A DNA stretch of 64,000 nt from Nitrosarchaeum sp. Lineage in GTDB: Archaea; Thermoproteota; Nitrososphaeria; Nitrososphaerales; Nitrosopumilaceae. The DNA lies in assembly GCA_021414365.1 (NCBI GenBank), contig JAIOOR010000021.1, forward strand, positions 1 to 64,000, given 5' to 3'. Position 1 is the stretch's first letter. The number at the start of each line of letters is the position of its first letter. A program made the position numbers and the translations under genes. Below, piece by piece: positions 1-9,737 of this stretch. A model generated the notes under the pieces. It saw only the letters and a list, made by a program, of their open reading frames with translations. It was not told the DNA's origin and ran no database searches.

Positions 1-1
1 T

Positions 2-202
2 ATTTTTGAGCCGTTATTTACTACAAAACAAGAAGGTACTGGTCTTGGCTTGCCATCCTGTAAAAATATTGTAGAATTGCATGGCGGACAAATATCTGTT
101 AAATCAGAACAAGGAAAAGGTACGACATTTGTAATTACACTACCCATTCTAGCACCGCAAAAACAGGTGTCTGATTCAATGGTTGTATCTGCAATGAAAT
201 AG
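2..202 (+). CDS. sensor histidine kinase, C-terminal fragment
   Basis: Only the last 66 residues are in the window; the gene starts upstream. They form the end of a HATPase_c domain. [17 protein letters not shown] holds the F box and the G2 (GTGLGL) nucleotide-binding loop, followed by [16 protein letters not shown], which closes the ATP-binding fold. The family autophosphorylates a histidine and passes the phosphate to a response regulator. Only about 20 residues follow the kinase domain, so no receiver domain is fused at the C-terminus. The sensor domain, partner and signal cannot be seen. Confidence 0.9.
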   Translation: MFEPLFTTKQEGTGLGLPSCKNIVELHGGQISVKSEQGKGTTFVITLPILAPQKQVSDSMVVSAMK

Positions 203-685
203 ATTGGAAAATACATCCAATCTGAACAAATAATTCCAAAAAATTATTTTATTTATTACAAACATGGATGCATGTATAGTTTCTACACCAATATCTACAC
301 ATTTTACACGCCAATCTGTACACATTCGACCTCTCTTTCAAATGTATAAAATGTATGCACGATGTATAAAATGTATAGATGTCATGTACGCACACATCTT
401 TCAAGTGTGTAAAATGTGTAAATCCGTATGCGTACATTTGGATGTGTTTGTAGAAAAATTTATTCCTCGATTTTTCTAAGATGTATACAATTGTACATAA
501 TGTGTATGCATACATGCTGTATACTGGTGTATGAAATATCTGACTTGACACTTACCCTGACACTATCTGTCAGATTTTAGGCACAAAAGTGACCGAAAAA
601 CTTATTTTAAAATAACTTTTGGTGTCACTCTTGAGTCTAATTAGTTACAAAAAAAATCCTGTCTTTATCATAAATATTCTGATGA
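203..685. repeat. gene-free TGTA/TACA-rich zone with direct and inverted repeats
   Basis: This 480-base gap between the kinase and a small membrane gene shows no convincing gene. ATGTATAAAATGTATG (342-357), ATGTATAAAATGTATA (362-377) and GTGTGTAAAATGTGTA (405-420) are near-identical direct repeats. ACACATTTTACAC at 296-308 is an exact 13-base inverted copy of GTGTAAAATGTGT at 407-419. TGTATGCATACA (503-514) is a perfect 12-base palindrome. ATCTGAC (538-544) pairs exactly with GTCAGAT (569-575). Open frames on both strands here are rich in Cys, His and Tyr, which follows from the TGT/CAT/TAC repeats and does not suggest coding. Confidence 0.6.
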
Positions 686-982
686 TTATGGAAATAATGG
701 TAAAATTACAATATTCATTATAGAATAGGTTGCAGCTATGCCCATTACAAAATAAGACCATGTAGGTCTGATGTGTATTTTTTTAAGTATGGTCAAAATG
801 AAAATACCTACAGAAATAACAGACGCACCTTTTGCTACAAAATTTAAAAAGTCTTTCTGAACATCTGTCTTGTTCTTGAGTATTATTTCAAATTCACTTG
901 CACCAAAAGATAGCAATATGCCTAAAATTATTCCTAAAACTAACAATACCAATTTGGTTCGAAGAATGATAAATCGCAACAT
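686..982 (-). CDS. small membrane protein, unknown function
   Basis: The 98-residue protein starts at the ATG at 982; a TTG lies one codon upstream. I see three hydrophobic segments: about residues 7-27, a second around 52-65, and a third at 77-97 reaching the C-terminus. A charged stretch rich in Lys, Asp and Glu separates the first two. No motif ties it to a known family. It is divergent from the patatin gene, with 25 bases between start codons, so the two may share a promoter region. Confidence 0.6.
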   Translation of the reverse strand: MLRFIILRTKLVLLVLGIILGILLSFGASEFEIILKNKTDVQKDFLNFVAKGASVISVGIFILTILKKIHIRPTWSYFVMGIAATYSIMNIVILPLFP

Positions 983-1007
983 CAATTCTACACAAATGTG
1001 AAATAAA

Positions 1008-2447
1008 ATGAAAAAAATACCTCTAGAAGAAAGGGCGATGATCCTTCAGGGAGGAGGTTCGCTTGGGGCATATGAGGTAGGAGCTTACAAAGCATCTTAT
1101 CAATTCATAAAACATAGAGACAAAGCAGCAAATCAAGAGAGACAAGTATTTGACATAATTGCAGGTACCTCTATTGGTGCAATAAATTCTGCAATACTTA
1201 CAAGTTATGTTGTTGAAAACAGGACTTGGGAAGGTTCTGTAGAGAGATTAATTGATTTTTGGAATTACCTTTCAACAGAATCTATCTCAGACAAGTTTTC
1301 AAACTATATGACAAATTGGTGGGATAATTATAGAAATTTTTTTACAAATATTGCATCTGGGGAAACTGCACGGAGGTATTATTCTTCAAAAGAATTCACC
1401 GTTACAGGAGTCTCCAAAGTATTTTCAAATCCCCAATTAGTTCCAGATAATCGATTTTTTGATATGTTTAATGTATGGTATAGATATGATTCTAAACCGC
1501 TCAAAGAAAGTCTAGAAAAATTTGCAAAGTTTCCTATTGCTACTAGTCGTGAAAATGATCAACCAAGATTGTTACTTGTTACCACTGACGTAGGAGAAGG
1601 CATGCCTGTTGTATTTGATAGTTATGAAAAAGAAGACGGTAGAAGACATAGTGGTTATGGGAAATTAATCGTAGACAAGAATGACAAAAAGAATTCAAAA
1701 ATTGGATTTGAGCATGTTGTAAGATACGATGATGGAATAACTGCTGATCATGTAATTGCTAGTGCATCCGTACCAGTAAGCTATGATTATGTCAAGATGG
1801 ATGCAGAACGTTATGATCCAAAGACCAAGAGCTATAAGAAAGAAGAACGTTTTTTCTGGGATGGTGGAATTCTAATCAATACTCCGTTAATGCAGGTGAT
1901 TTTGTCTCAAAGACAATATTGGTATTTTGGAAAAGGAGTGATAGATATGATGCCAAAGCTTAATGTATTTCAAGTAAATTTGAATCCTTCACGAATTGAT
2001 AATATTCCTTTAGATTTTGATGGTGTAAAAAATAGAGTCTCTGATATTGTTTTTGCGGATAGGACTAAGAATGACGAAACACTATTGCTGCTTATTCAAT
2101 CATATCAGGAGATAATAAAAAAATTAATTACATTATCAATTGAACACGGAGTAAAACAGGAAATAATTGATAAAATGCTTGACGCGCCACTGCCTATGCA
2201 AGAACGCTTTGTCGGTGCAATGGCAACAAAATATCGAGATTTTGTAGAGGGTGCACTAAACATAGGAGAAATCATAAGAATCGAAAGAGAACATGATGAA
2301 TATGCTGTTTCAAACAAAGTATACGATTTTACTTCAAACACAATAAAACATCTCATGCAGGATGGCTATGATGATACAATAGACTATCTAAAAACACGTT
2401 TTAGTCTAGAATATCTAAAAAAGATAGGTTTACAGATTAATGTTTGA
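1008..2447 (+). CDS. patatin-like phospholipase
   Basis: This 479-residue predicted lipid acyl hydrolase has the patatin signature. The oxyanion loop GGGSLG is at residues 15-20, the nucleophile elbow GTSIG at about 53-57 (Ser55) and the catalytic Asp in DGG at about 285. Patatins use a Ser-Asp dyad to cleave acyl chains from phospholipids or other esters. No signal peptide or membrane segment is visible, so it is probably cytosolic. The roughly 190 residues after the catalytic core are helical and unassigned. Archaeal membranes lack acyl-ester phospholipids, so the natural substrate is uncertain. Confidence 0.88.
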   Translation: MKKIPLEERAMILQGGGSLGAYEVGAYKASYQFIKHRDKAANQERQVFDIIAGTSIGAINSAILTSYVVENRTWEGSVERLIDFWNYLSTESISDKFSNYMTNWWDNYRNFFTNIASGETARRYYSSKEFTVTGVSKVFSNPQLVPDNRFFDMFNVWYRYDSKPLKESLEKFAKFPIATSRENDQPRLLLVTTDVGEGMPVVFDSYEKEDGRRHSGYGKLIVDKNDKKNSKIGFEHVVRYDDGITADHVIASASVPVSYDYVKMDAERYDPKTKSYKKEERFFWDGGILINTPLMQVILSQRQYWYFGKGVIDMMPKLNVFQVNLNPSRIDNIPLDFDGVKNRVSDIVFADRTKNDETLLLLIQSYQEIIKKLITLSIEHGVKQEIIDKMLDAPLPMQERFVGAMATKYRDFVEGALNIGEIIRIEREHDEYAVSNKVYDFTSNTIKHLMQDGYDDTIDYLKTRFSLEYLKKIGLQINV

Positions 2448-2667
2448 GATGTTTAATTAAAAAATAAACTATCTTTTGATGTTTTGTCTATTTGTGTAAA
2501 TCCCTTTGTTTGCTACTAATTCAATATGTAATAAGAGTTCAGACCTCTTGATAATCGTATGATTGTAGCCTCACGATTAAATTTGAAAACAGTGTATTAG
2601 GTATTGATCATTGTTGTATAAAAAACACATACAACAGTTCTAATAGAATTTTTAAAAAATTTGTATT

Positions 2668-2826
2668 ATGAGAGTCGATTCATGCCGTAATTGTGGTCAA
2701 ATGCTTGACGCTGTTAAATTATGTAAGGTTTGCATACAACCAATCCAGCTTAAATGCAATTCTTGTTCTAAATACGTTGATGACCCGATTCACTCTTTAT
2801 GTGAAATCAAATGTTTAATCTGTTGA
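2668..2826 (+). CDS. mini zinc-ribbon protein (52 aa)
   Basis: The short frame starts at ATG 2668 and encodes MRVDSCRNCGQMLD followed by further cysteine pairs. Ten cysteines occur in 52 residues, arranged as CRNC, CKVC, CNSC and C-x4-CLIC knuckles, enough for two zinc sites. Very small proteins of this type are common in Thaumarchaeota and are usually hypothetical. An AT-rich TTTAAAAAAT element about 15 bases before the ATG may be part of the promoter. Function is unknown; the regular cysteine spacing is the argument that it is real. Confidence 0.6.
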   Translation: MRVDSCRNCGQMLDAVKLCKVCIQPIQLKCNSCSKYVDDPIHSLCEIKCLIC

Positions 2827-3084
2827 TTCTAAAGCATCTTTTGTAAATCTAAATATCTTTGATTGGATCTTAAGACCAATAACGAGTGGTTATTTGGTGC
2901 AGCTCCAACCATGGTAATTTTATCAATATTATTTAGTTCTCACTGATGATTTCTACGTGAGTCTTTTATTCTAATCCAAATGATCTGCATTATAGATGGT
3001 TTGGGGTTTTTTCGACCATTACCTCATTCCGTCTATTTACAAATACTTGGAAGACTTTATGACCCTGTGATTCCATTATCGAAT

Positions 3085-3648
3085 ATGAAATACCTTGTAA
3101 TTTTCTTATTCTTGATTGTGCCAATTGGTGTTTCTTTTGCATTAGAGCCACAGAGTATGGCATCAGATAATCATGTTATGATAAACCTTCATCAAACTAA
3201 ATCCATGGATAATCTTGAAGTAACATTTTCTGAAATAGATGACTCAAGATGTCCTTCAGATGTAACATGTGTATGGGAAGGCCGGGCATCTGTCACACTT
3301 CATATTTATGATCATTTACAAAACCAAACAATAATTCTAACTACAAATGAAACTCCTTCAAAGAATGTTGGTGTTTATAAAATCAGTTTAATTGATATTT
3401 TGCCTTATCCTGTTAGTACAAAAAACATATCACAAGATTATGTTGTAATAATTAGTATATCTAAAAATCAATCCGAGACTATCTTACTCCCATTAAAACA
3501 ATTCAAAAATGGAGTCAAACCTGAACTAGTTGAATGCAATTCTGGTTTGTCATTGATCATAAAAAATAATGATGGTCACCCAGCTTGTGTAAAACCCGAG
3601 ACAAAAGCACGATTAATTGATAGAAATTGGGCAACAAATGTAACTTAA
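3085..3648 (+). CDS. secreted protein with N-terminal signal peptide
   Basis: The frame is open from 2980, but the likely start is the ATG at 3085, which gives a lysine, a hydrophobic core (YLVIFLFLIVPIGVSFA) and a probable cleavage site before LEPQS. The 187-residue product contains the motif CPSDVTCVWEG, a pair of cysteines in a beta-rich domain. Near the C-terminus is HPACVKPETKARLIDRNWA, a C-terminal pattern I recognise from other thaumarchaeal exported proteins. It is probably extracellular or held at the S-layer. No enzymatic motif is seen. Confidence 0.75.
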   Translation: MKYLVIFLFLIVPIGVSFALEPQSMASDNHVMINLHQTKSMDNLEVTFSEIDDSRCPSDVTCVWEGRASVTLHIYDHLQNQTIILTTNETPSKNVGVYKISLIDILPYPVSTKNISQDYVVIISISKNQSETILLPLKQFKNGVKPELVECNSGLSLIIKNNDGHPACVKPETKARLIDRNWATNVT

Positions 3649-3696
3649 ATTTATGATTATTGAAATATTGTTGTTTGATCAAATCTTTTCTTAAGG

Positions 3697-4710
3697 TTGG
3701 TTTATAATTTCCCCCAAACGAAATTGATCAATTTGCCAATAGAATCTGGAGTTATTACATCAGAGCTTTGGATTTTGTTTTTTGTAATTTTATCCGTCAC
3801 AATAGCCATAGATCTTGGCTTATTTCATAAAATCAAAAGAAAACTAAGCAAAACACAACAATCTGAAACAGAACATGTGTTGTCTAGTAAAGAGGCACTT
3901 GGCTGGACGCTTACATGGATTTCTCTTGCAGGCATCTTTGCAGGCGTGATTTTCATTTCATTGGGACATGACAAAATGATAGAATTTGTCACAGGATATG
4001 CTCTAGAAAAATCACTCAGTGTCGATAACATGTTTGTATTTTTGCTAGTCTTTACCACTTTAGGAATCCCACACCAATATCAACACCGAGTTCTCTCATT
4101 TGGAATTCTAAGTGCAATTGTTATGAGAATAGCACTGATTCTAGTTGGTGTTTCATTACTTGATAATTTTCACTGGATGATCTACATTTTTGGTGGATTA
4201 CTTTGGTATACTTCAATTAGAATGATAATCCAAAAAGAAGAAAAGAAAATTGAGCTAGAAAAAAATATTGCCGTTAGAATTCTAAGAAAATTTTTACCAG
4301 TAAATCTTTCTTTGGTTGGAAACAAGTTCATTGTATCTATTAACGGAGTGATGCATGCTACTCCTCTGCTTGTTGGACTGGCAATTATTGAGTTGACTGA
4401 TTTAGTATTTGCAATGGATTCCATTCCAGCTGTTTTGGCAATTACTAGAGATCCGTTCATAGTAATCACTTCAAACGTGTTTGCAATTTTGGGTTTGAGG
4501 GCATTGTATTTTCTAATTGCTGGAATGCTAGAAAGATTCCACTATCTAAAACCTGGACTAATTGTGTTGCTAATATTTATTGGAACAAAGATGATTATCT
4601 CAGAATACTATGAAATCCCAACTATCACCTCTTTGATTATTGTGTTTGCAATTCTGTCTACAGTCATTGCAGCCTCATTACTAAAAAAACCTCAAACTAA
4701 ATCTGACTAG
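3697..4710 (+). CDS. TerC family integral membrane protein
   Basis: The 337-residue polytopic protein has about eight or nine hydrophobic segments. The TerC signatures are present: EKSLSVDNMFVF in the first half and ELTDLVFAMDSIPAVLAI in the second, whose acidic residues lie within membrane helices. The family is linked to metal ion export (manganese, in several characterised bacterial members) and to tellurite resistance. The start is TTG at 3697; another in-frame TTG lies eight codons further on. It stands alone, downstream of the secreted-protein gene with a 48-base gap. Confidence 0.88.
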   Translation: MVYNFPQTKLINLPIESGVITSELWILFFVILSVTIAIDLGLFHKIKRKLSKTQQSETEHVLSSKEALGWTLTWISLAGIFAGVIFISLGHDKMIEFVTGYALEKSLSVDNMFVFLLVFTTLGIPHQYQHRVLSFGILSAIVMRIALILVGVSLLDNFHWMIYIFGGLLWYTSIRMIIQKEEKKIELEKNIAVRILRKFLPVNLSLVGNKFIVSINGVMHATPLLVGLAIIELTDLVFAMDSIPAVLAITRDPFIVITSNVFAILGLRALYFLIAGMLERFHYLKPGLIVLLIFIGTKMIISEYYEIPTITSLIIVFAILSTVIAASLLKKPQTKSD

Positions 4711-4776
4711 ATGTATCCTTTTATGAAATTGAGAATTTTATTTCTAAATTTATTTAAAATATTTTAATTTAACAAA

Positions 4777-5085
4777 TTAATTTTCATATATCTGTCTTTT
4801 AATATCTATGACATGATCATTGAAGATTTCCATTCCTTCATCAAATAATTCCATTGTGTCTTCAACAGTATTTGGTTGGCTCTCATCTATTCTCTTGTTT
4901 GTCAGGTATTGTCCTGAATCATGAATATATTTTTCAAAAACCATTCCAAAAATACATTCATGCATATTCTTAATCTCCCATCTTTCCTTTGTTGAATTTA
5001 CTAAATTGAAATACTTTGGAATTTGGCTAGTTGCAATTTTTAGCAAGTTTTCTAATTCTATTTTGTCTTCTGCTTTTAGTCTCAT
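4777..5085 (-). CDS. hypothetical helical protein (102 aa)
   Basis: The 102-residue soluble protein has no recognised domain. It is rich in charged residues and predicted by eye to be nearly all helix: an amphipathic segment at residues 5-25, and a second helix toward the C-terminus with Glu, Met and Asp around MELFDEGMEIFNDHV. It has a clear ATG start and is divergent from cdvA (184 bases between starts). The spacing does not show whether it shares regulation with the cell-division gene. Confidence 0.6.
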   Translation of the reverse strand: MRLKAEDKIELENLLKIATSQIPKYFNLVNSTKERWEIKNMHECIFGMVFEKYIHDSGQYLTNKRIDESQPNTVEDTMELFDEGMEIFNDHVIDIKRQIYEN

Positions 5086-5240
5086 GATTTGTGATTTGTC
5101 TGATATTGTCTCAAATTAAGAGTTTTGATTCTGAAAATTCTGTGATTTTTCTGAGGCTGGTTATTTATTTCAGAAATTATTTTGACAAAATATCTGTCAA
5201 AATAATCTTACCAAAACAAGTAACCTTTCTCACACTTTGC

Positions 5241-5269
5241 CGGTTATACAAATCTCTAAACCTTAAGTC
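5241..5269 (+). promoter_or_regulatory. TATA box of cdvA
   Basis: CGGTTATACAAATC at 5241-5254 places a TATA-like core about 27 bases before the cdvA ATG at 5270. That is the archaeal spacing expected for transcription starting at or next to the start codon, giving a leaderless mRNA. Confidence 0.55.
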
Positions 5270-6100
5270 ATGACACATGACGATATCGATATCATCGGTA
5301 AAAACGTCAAAGACATGTACGGAACATTCATGGGTAAAGTCATTGGAACTATAACTGACATTGATGGAAGCATCCAATCAGTCGGTATTGACTGCGGCTC
5401 ACAAGGATTACAGCAAATCCCATATGAGCAACTAGTAGTTCAAGCCAGTGTTGTTATATTTATTCCAAAATGGAGACTAGACTCTCAAAGACTTCTCCGC
5501 GAAAAACAACTGACTCTACGTCGTCTTAAGGCCTTGATTGATATTGTTTCTGAAAACGACGACATGAAAGAAGATGCCGAAATCATTCATGAGAAATACA
5601 AGTCAAAACTTGCATCATTGGATGAAGCAGAAAACCAAATCAAAGCCAAGCTTGAAGCACGATTAGCAGAGTTAGATGAGCAATTGAAGTCTACAAAGAT
5701 GTTGCTATTTGATGCCAAGGTGCAATACAAGAGCAATGAAATCTCTAATGATACATTTGAGGTAGTAAGGACATGCTCTGCAGAACTAATTGAGCACATA
5801 ACTCACGAAACTGCAGAAATCTCAAACGTTAAGAGAAGAATTTCAGAACTTGATGCAGAAGTAGTAACAGTAACGACCCCTCCACAAAAACATATCCAAG
5901 AATCTGCCGTTTCATATCTGGGCAATTCTGAACAAGAACAACTAGTTCAGAGCATACTTCCAGAGGCACCAACAGATCCAGTCAATTATTCAGCATCCCT
6001 TGCTGATGAATCCGAATCAAAATTTCCAACGCCACCCAAACAGGTGAAAACAGCAACATCACACGAAGACGACTGGCTTACCCGAATGGAAGCACAATAA
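5270..6100 (+). CDS. cdvA: CdvA, ESCRT-III-associated cell division protein
   Basis: The 276-residue protein has the CdvA layout. An N-terminal PRC-barrel-like beta domain (about residues 1-70, with GKNVKDMYGTFMGKVIG) is followed by a long coiled coil (about 80-205). A low-complexity linker rich in Pro, Thr and Ser leads to a short conserved C-terminal tail (EDDWLTRMEAQ). CdvA marks the division site on the membrane and recruits the ESCRT-III homologue CdvB through its C-terminal peptide, as known from Sulfolobus. cdvB and cdvC are not in this window, in keeping with the scattered cdv genes of Thaumarchaeota. Confidence 0.85.
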   Translation: MTHDDIDIIGKNVKDMYGTFMGKVIGTITDIDGSIQSVGIDCGSQGLQQIPYEQLVVQASVVIFIPKWRLDSQRLLREKQLTLRRLKALIDIVSENDDMKEDAEIIHEKYKSKLASLDEAENQIKAKLEARLAELDEQLKSTKMLLFDAKVQYKSNEISNDTFEVVRTCSAELIEHITHETAEISNVKRRISELDAEVVTVTTPPQKHIQESAVSYLGNSEQEQLVQSILPEAPTDPVNYSASLADESESKFPTPPKQVKTATSHEDDWLTRMEAQ

Positions 6101-6156
6101 TTTTTTAAATTATTTTTTCTTTAACATTTACAAGTTTGTTGCTCTAAGACATTTTG

Positions 6157-8070
6157 ATGTCTGATATTACCATCAGTCTTGGAAATAATGATACTAATAC
6201 TAGACAAGACGCCACCTCTGATTTTATTTCATTTTGGGAAAAACAAGCAAAAAATCTTTCATGGTTTTCATCATGGGATAAGACACTTGATTGGAATCCT
6301 CCATTTGCTAAATGGTTTGTAGGCGGTAAAATCAACGCTTCGTACAATACTTTGGATATTCATCAAAAAATCAAGTCTGACAAGCCTGCCATTTTATGGG
6401 AAGGTGAAAATGGTGAATCTAGAATTTTAACTTACGAAGATTTGTGGACTCGAGTCCAAAAACTTGCAAATGCTCTCAAATCCATTGGAGTTCAAAAAGG
6501 TGATAGAATAACTATCTATCTTCCAATGATTCCTGAACTGCCTATATCGATGCTTGCATGTGCTAGAATTGGAGCTACTCATAGTGTAGTGTTTTCTGGA
6601 TTTAGTGCAACTGCGATTAAAGACAGGATAGATGACTCAAAATCTAAAGTTGTGATAACTGCTGATGGCGGATATAGAAGAGGCAACGTAATTAATCTCA
6701 AAGAGATAATTGATGAGGCAATAAAAGACTTAGATTTTGTTAAAAATGTAATTGTAGTGGAAAGGACAAAAACCAAACTCCGTTTATCTTCTAAAGACAT
6801 CCTTTGGAATGATTTGATACATGATTCTTATGATTTGTGCATTGCAGAAAAACTGGATAGCTCTCACCCTCTTTTTATTTTGTATACTTCTGGAACTACT
6901 GGAAAACCAAAAGGTGTGTTACATGGAACTGGAGGATATCTCACACACTTGTATTCTACATTCAAGTGGGCATTTGACATAAAAGACTCTGATGTTTATT
7001 TTTGTACTGCTGATATTGGATGGGTTACAGGTCACAGCTATGTAGTATACGGTCCATTATTGCACGGTGCAACTCAAGTAATGTATGAAGGAGCTCCTGA
7101 TTTTCCTGACGCATCACGAATGTGGGAAATTATTCAAAAATATCGTATTACAATTTTTTACACTACTCCAACTGCATTACGAATGTTTATGAAGTTTGGA
7201 GATGATCTTCCAAACTCTTTTGATCTTTCATCTCTTAGATTATTGGGAAGCGTAGGAGAACCAATCAACCCCGAAGTATGGAAATGGTATTTTAAAATAA
7301 TTGGAAAAGAAAAATGTCCAATAATTGATACTTGGTGGCAAACTGAAACCGGTGGTATGATGATATCTGCTTTGCCTGGATTGGAAACAATTCCGCTAAA
7401 ACCCGGTTCTGGAACATTGCCTATTCCTGGGATTCATATCTCAGTGGTAGATGAAGTCGGAAATGAACTTCCACCTAACACTAAAGGTTACTTGGTGATC
7501 AAAAACCCTTGGCCTGGAATGCTTTTGACATTATGGGGTGATGATCAAAAATATCGTGATGTGTATTGGTCAAAGTACAAAAACTATTACTATTCTGGTG
7601 ATTATGCTCTAAAAGATACGGATGGATATTTCTGGCTATTGGGAAGAGCCGATGATGTACTCAAAGTATCAGGACACAGAATTGGAACTGCTGAACTTGA
7701 AAGCTGTATAGTTTCTCATCATGATGTGGCAGAATCTGCTGCATGTGGAATTCCAGATGAAATCAAAGGTGAGGTAATAATTGTTTTTGTTGTTTTAAAA
7801 CAAAATGCAACAACTGACACTGCAACACTGGAAAAGGAATTGATTGTAAAAATAAGAAATGATATTGGTGCAATAGCTACACCAAAGCAAATCTATTTTG
7901 TAACTAGATTGCCAAAAACTCGTAGTGGCAAAATTATGCGAAGATTACTGAAAGCAATATCTTCTAACGAAACTATTGGGGATGTCAGCACTTTGGAAGA
8001 TGATATTGCTGTATCTGAAATCCAATCTGCATTTGAAGAACTGCAAAAATCAATACAAAAAAAACCCTAG
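6157..8070 (+). CDS. acs: acetyl-CoA synthetase (acetate-CoA ligase, AMP-forming)
   Basis: The 637-residue protein belongs to the adenylate-forming family. The start is ATG 6157; a TTG just upstream is less likely. Visible signatures are the P-loop YTSGTTGKPKGV at about residue 245, WWQTETGG at about 392, and the C-terminal hinge and catalytic lysine in TRSGKIMRR at about 588. The tryptophan pair before QTETG is typical of enzymes restricted to acetate or propionate. It makes acetyl-CoA from acetate, ATP and CoA. A role with 3-hydroxypropionate in the thaumarchaeal carbon cycle cannot be excluded from sequence. The 3' end overlaps the convergent PAS gene by four bases. Confidence 0.9.
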   Translation: MSDITISLGNNDTNTRQDATSDFISFWEKQAKNLSWFSSWDKTLDWNPPFAKWFVGGKINASYNTLDIHQKIKSDKPAILWEGENGESRILTYEDLWTRVQKLANALKSIGVQKGDRITIYLPMIPELPISMLACARIGATHSVVFSGFSATAIKDRIDDSKSKVVITADGGYRRGNVINLKEIIDEAIKDLDFVKNVIVVERTKTKLRLSSKDILWNDLIHDSYDLCIAEKLDSSHPLFILYTSGTTGKPKGVLHGTGGYLTHLYSTFKWAFDIKDSDVYFCTADIGWVTGHSYVVYGPLLHGATQVMYEGAPDFPDASRMWEIIQKYRITIFYTTPTALRMFMKFGDDLPNSFDLSSLRLLGSVGEPINPEVWKWYFKIIGKEKCPIIDTWWQTETGGMMISALPGLETIPLKPGSGTLPIPGIHISVVDEVGNELPPNTKGYLVIKNPWPGMLLTLWGDDQKYRDVYWSKYKNYYYSGDYALKDTDGYFWLLGRADDVLKVSGHRIGTAELESCIVSHHDVAESAACGIPDEIKGEVIIVFVVLKQNATTDTATLEKELIVKIRNDIGAIATPKQIYFVTRLPKTRSGKIMRRLLKAISSNETIGDVSTLEDDIAVSEIQSAFEELQKSIQKKP

Positions 8071-8603
8071 TTTTTATTTTTTAATTTTTTTAAATCAGTA
8101 GTTAGTAACATGTCAAACATTTTCTTTAACCCGTCATACTCTGATTTGGAATTTTCATCTAATTTGTTGTATTCTGTATTTTTAATTTCGTCTAGTTTGT
8201 TTTTTGCCTCTCTGAAAAACTCTTCAAACTCTTTTATTTTTTCATCACTCATCTCTGTAAGATCAAAAATTACAGTATTGCTTCCTAGCAGGTTTTTCTT
8301 TTCATCATAAAGACTAGTTGCCTGCAGTATTCCGGGAAATATACTACCATCTTGTTTTTTAAACGTGATTTTTCTGTCACTTACATTGCCTGTCTCAAAC
8401 CATGCTTTTAGCGAGTCATTCATGACTTCCCACGAATCTTTTGGCACATGTTCAAATATTGATTTGCCTAGTATCTCTGACTTTGTATATCCTAACTTGT
8501 TTGCATACGTTGAATTGCAATCAAGAATAATTCCAATGGAGTTTATTCGCCTCCACATTACTGGCGCATCTTTGAGAATTTTTCGTGCCTCCGTTTGTTG
8601 CAT
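8067..8603 (-). CDS. PAS domain protein with C-terminal coiled coil
   Basis: The 178-residue protein starts with a PAS fold (about residues 10-120). ILDCNSTYANKLGYTKSEILG is the typical PAS core, followed by F-x-K-x-DGS and a PAC-like segment ending in VIFDLTEMSDEK. The last 55 residues are a highly charged helix, probably a coiled coil. There is no kinase, cyclase or DNA-binding domain, so it likely acts as a small sensor or adaptor that passes a signal to a separate protein. The ligand is unknown. It is convergent with acs and overlaps it by four bases. Confidence 0.82.
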   Translation of the reverse strand: MQQTEARKILKDAPVMWRRINSIGIILDCNSTYANKLGYTKSEILGKSIFEHVPKDSWEVMNDSLKAWFETGNVSDRKITFKKQDGSIFPGILQATSLYDEKKNLLGSNTVIFDLTEMSDEKIKEFEEFFREAKNKLDEIKNTEYNKLDENSKSEYDGLKKMFDMLLTTDLKKLKNKN

Positions 8604-8644
8604 TTTCTATTTTATCTTTGACTAGTTATTAAATTGAAATCCTG

Positions 8645-9667
8645 CTAAAACCACTGATCTAAATTATGACTCTTTTTCTCCATTGCTTTTTTGAGTCGAT
8701 TCAATGAAGATTGAATTCTATCTTCAGAAAAACTCCTTTCTTTGACTAGATAGTTTGTCATTCCTTCGTAATCCACATCTCCAAATACTATCTCATTTAC
8801 ATCTGCTACGATTGGCTCTAGAAATATTTTTCGTATTTGCTCGTAATCAATCTCATGCAGTTGTTCTTGAATTTGTGGAATGTCTTCTAATTGTAAATGT
8901 TGTTTTATCATTTTTAGTGCCGTTTTTGGTCCTATCCTATCAAAACCATTTGGATTAAAGTCAGTTCCAATTAGGATTCCAATGTCTACTAATTGTTCCC
9001 GTGTAATTCCTAAATTATCCAAAGTTTTTTGTGTTTCAATTATCTCCGGCTCGATTTCAACATACGTATTTCTGTTGGGAATCTTTCTTCTGCCGCTGTT
9101 TGTAAAATTTCTTATCAATCTTTTTGCTCCACACAATATAGAATCAAAATCTTGACTGGCAGATGCATAGGCCTGTCCAGTGTTTGTAAGATGAGCTGCC
9201 ATTGCCTCTCCTTCAGAAGGGGCATCAATATATGGAATTCCAAAATATGTCAAAATTTGTTTTGACTCTTTTACCATCCCATCTTTCATACTAGTTGTTT
9301 GCTGTGCGAATTTTCTTGCATCTTCCATATTTCCTTCTGCGATTGCTTTTTCATATTTTATCGTCGCATCTTTTTTAATCTGCTTTCTTCTTTCAATCTC
9401 TGCAGTTTTCAACGATGGAGGTTTTCCATCAAATACGTATACTGGTTTTATTCCCAAAGACAAGAAATTGATATTTCTGTAAAGCAATCCGCTGAGGTGA
9501 CTGGTAATCCTTCCTTCTGAATCTGATAATTGTAATCCATCCGGACCTCTAATACTTGCTAGGAATTGATATATTGCATTGTAGGCATCAATTGCAATTA
9601 CTTTGGATGAAAATGCCTCAAGTGTTGTCTTTTCTCTAACTACCAACTCTTTTAGATTCAGTCCCAT
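8645..9667 (-). CDS. fen: flap endonuclease 1
   Basis: The 340-residue archaeal FEN1 removes 5' flaps during Okazaki-fragment maturation and repair. The metal-binding acidic residues are visible in VIAIDAYN (N domain), [29 protein letters not shown] and IGTDFNPNG. The helix-hairpin-helix follows ([13 protein letters not shown]). The C-terminal tail SHNLDQWF resembles a PCNA-interacting PIP box, so the enzyme probably binds the sliding clamp. Length is normal for the archaeal family. It is transcribed away from the small membrane gene at 9738. Confidence 0.95.
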   Translation of the reverse strand: MGLNLKELVVREKTTLEAFSSKVIAIDAYNAIYQFLASIRGPDGLQLSDSEGRITSHLSGLLYRNINFLSLGIKPVYVFDGKPPSLKTAEIERRKQIKKDATIKYEKAIAEGNMEDARKFAQQTTSMKDGMVKESKQILTYFGIPYIDAPSEGEAMAAHLTNTGQAYASASQDFDSILCGAKRLIRNFTNSGRRKIPNRNTYVEIEPEIIETQKTLDNLGITREQLVDIGILIGTDFNPNGFDRIGPKTALKMIKQHLQLEDIPQIQEQLHEIDYEQIRKIFLEPIVADVNEIVFGDVDYEGMTNYLVKERSFSEDRIQSSLNRLKKAMEKKSHNLDQWF

Positions 9668-9737
9668 TGATCGGAGTTATTTTTAATGCTTTTTTGTATT
9701 TATCGTTTATGAATAGTACAAATACCTGTTTTTGCTA

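Noticed and set aside
342-420. Possible CRISPR array
   Set aside because: The repeats are only 16 bases, spaced irregularly by 4-27 bases, and vary in sequence. No cas gene is in the window.
249-551. Open frames of 100 codons (minus) and 71 codons (plus) over the TGTA-rich zone
   Set aside because: Their composition follows the TGT/CAT/TAC repeats, they overlap on opposite strands, and neither shows a domain or promoter.
2980-3084. Longer N-terminus for the secreted protein at 3085
   Set aside because: It would bury the signal peptide 35 residues inside the protein; the ATG at 3085 gives a proper export signal.
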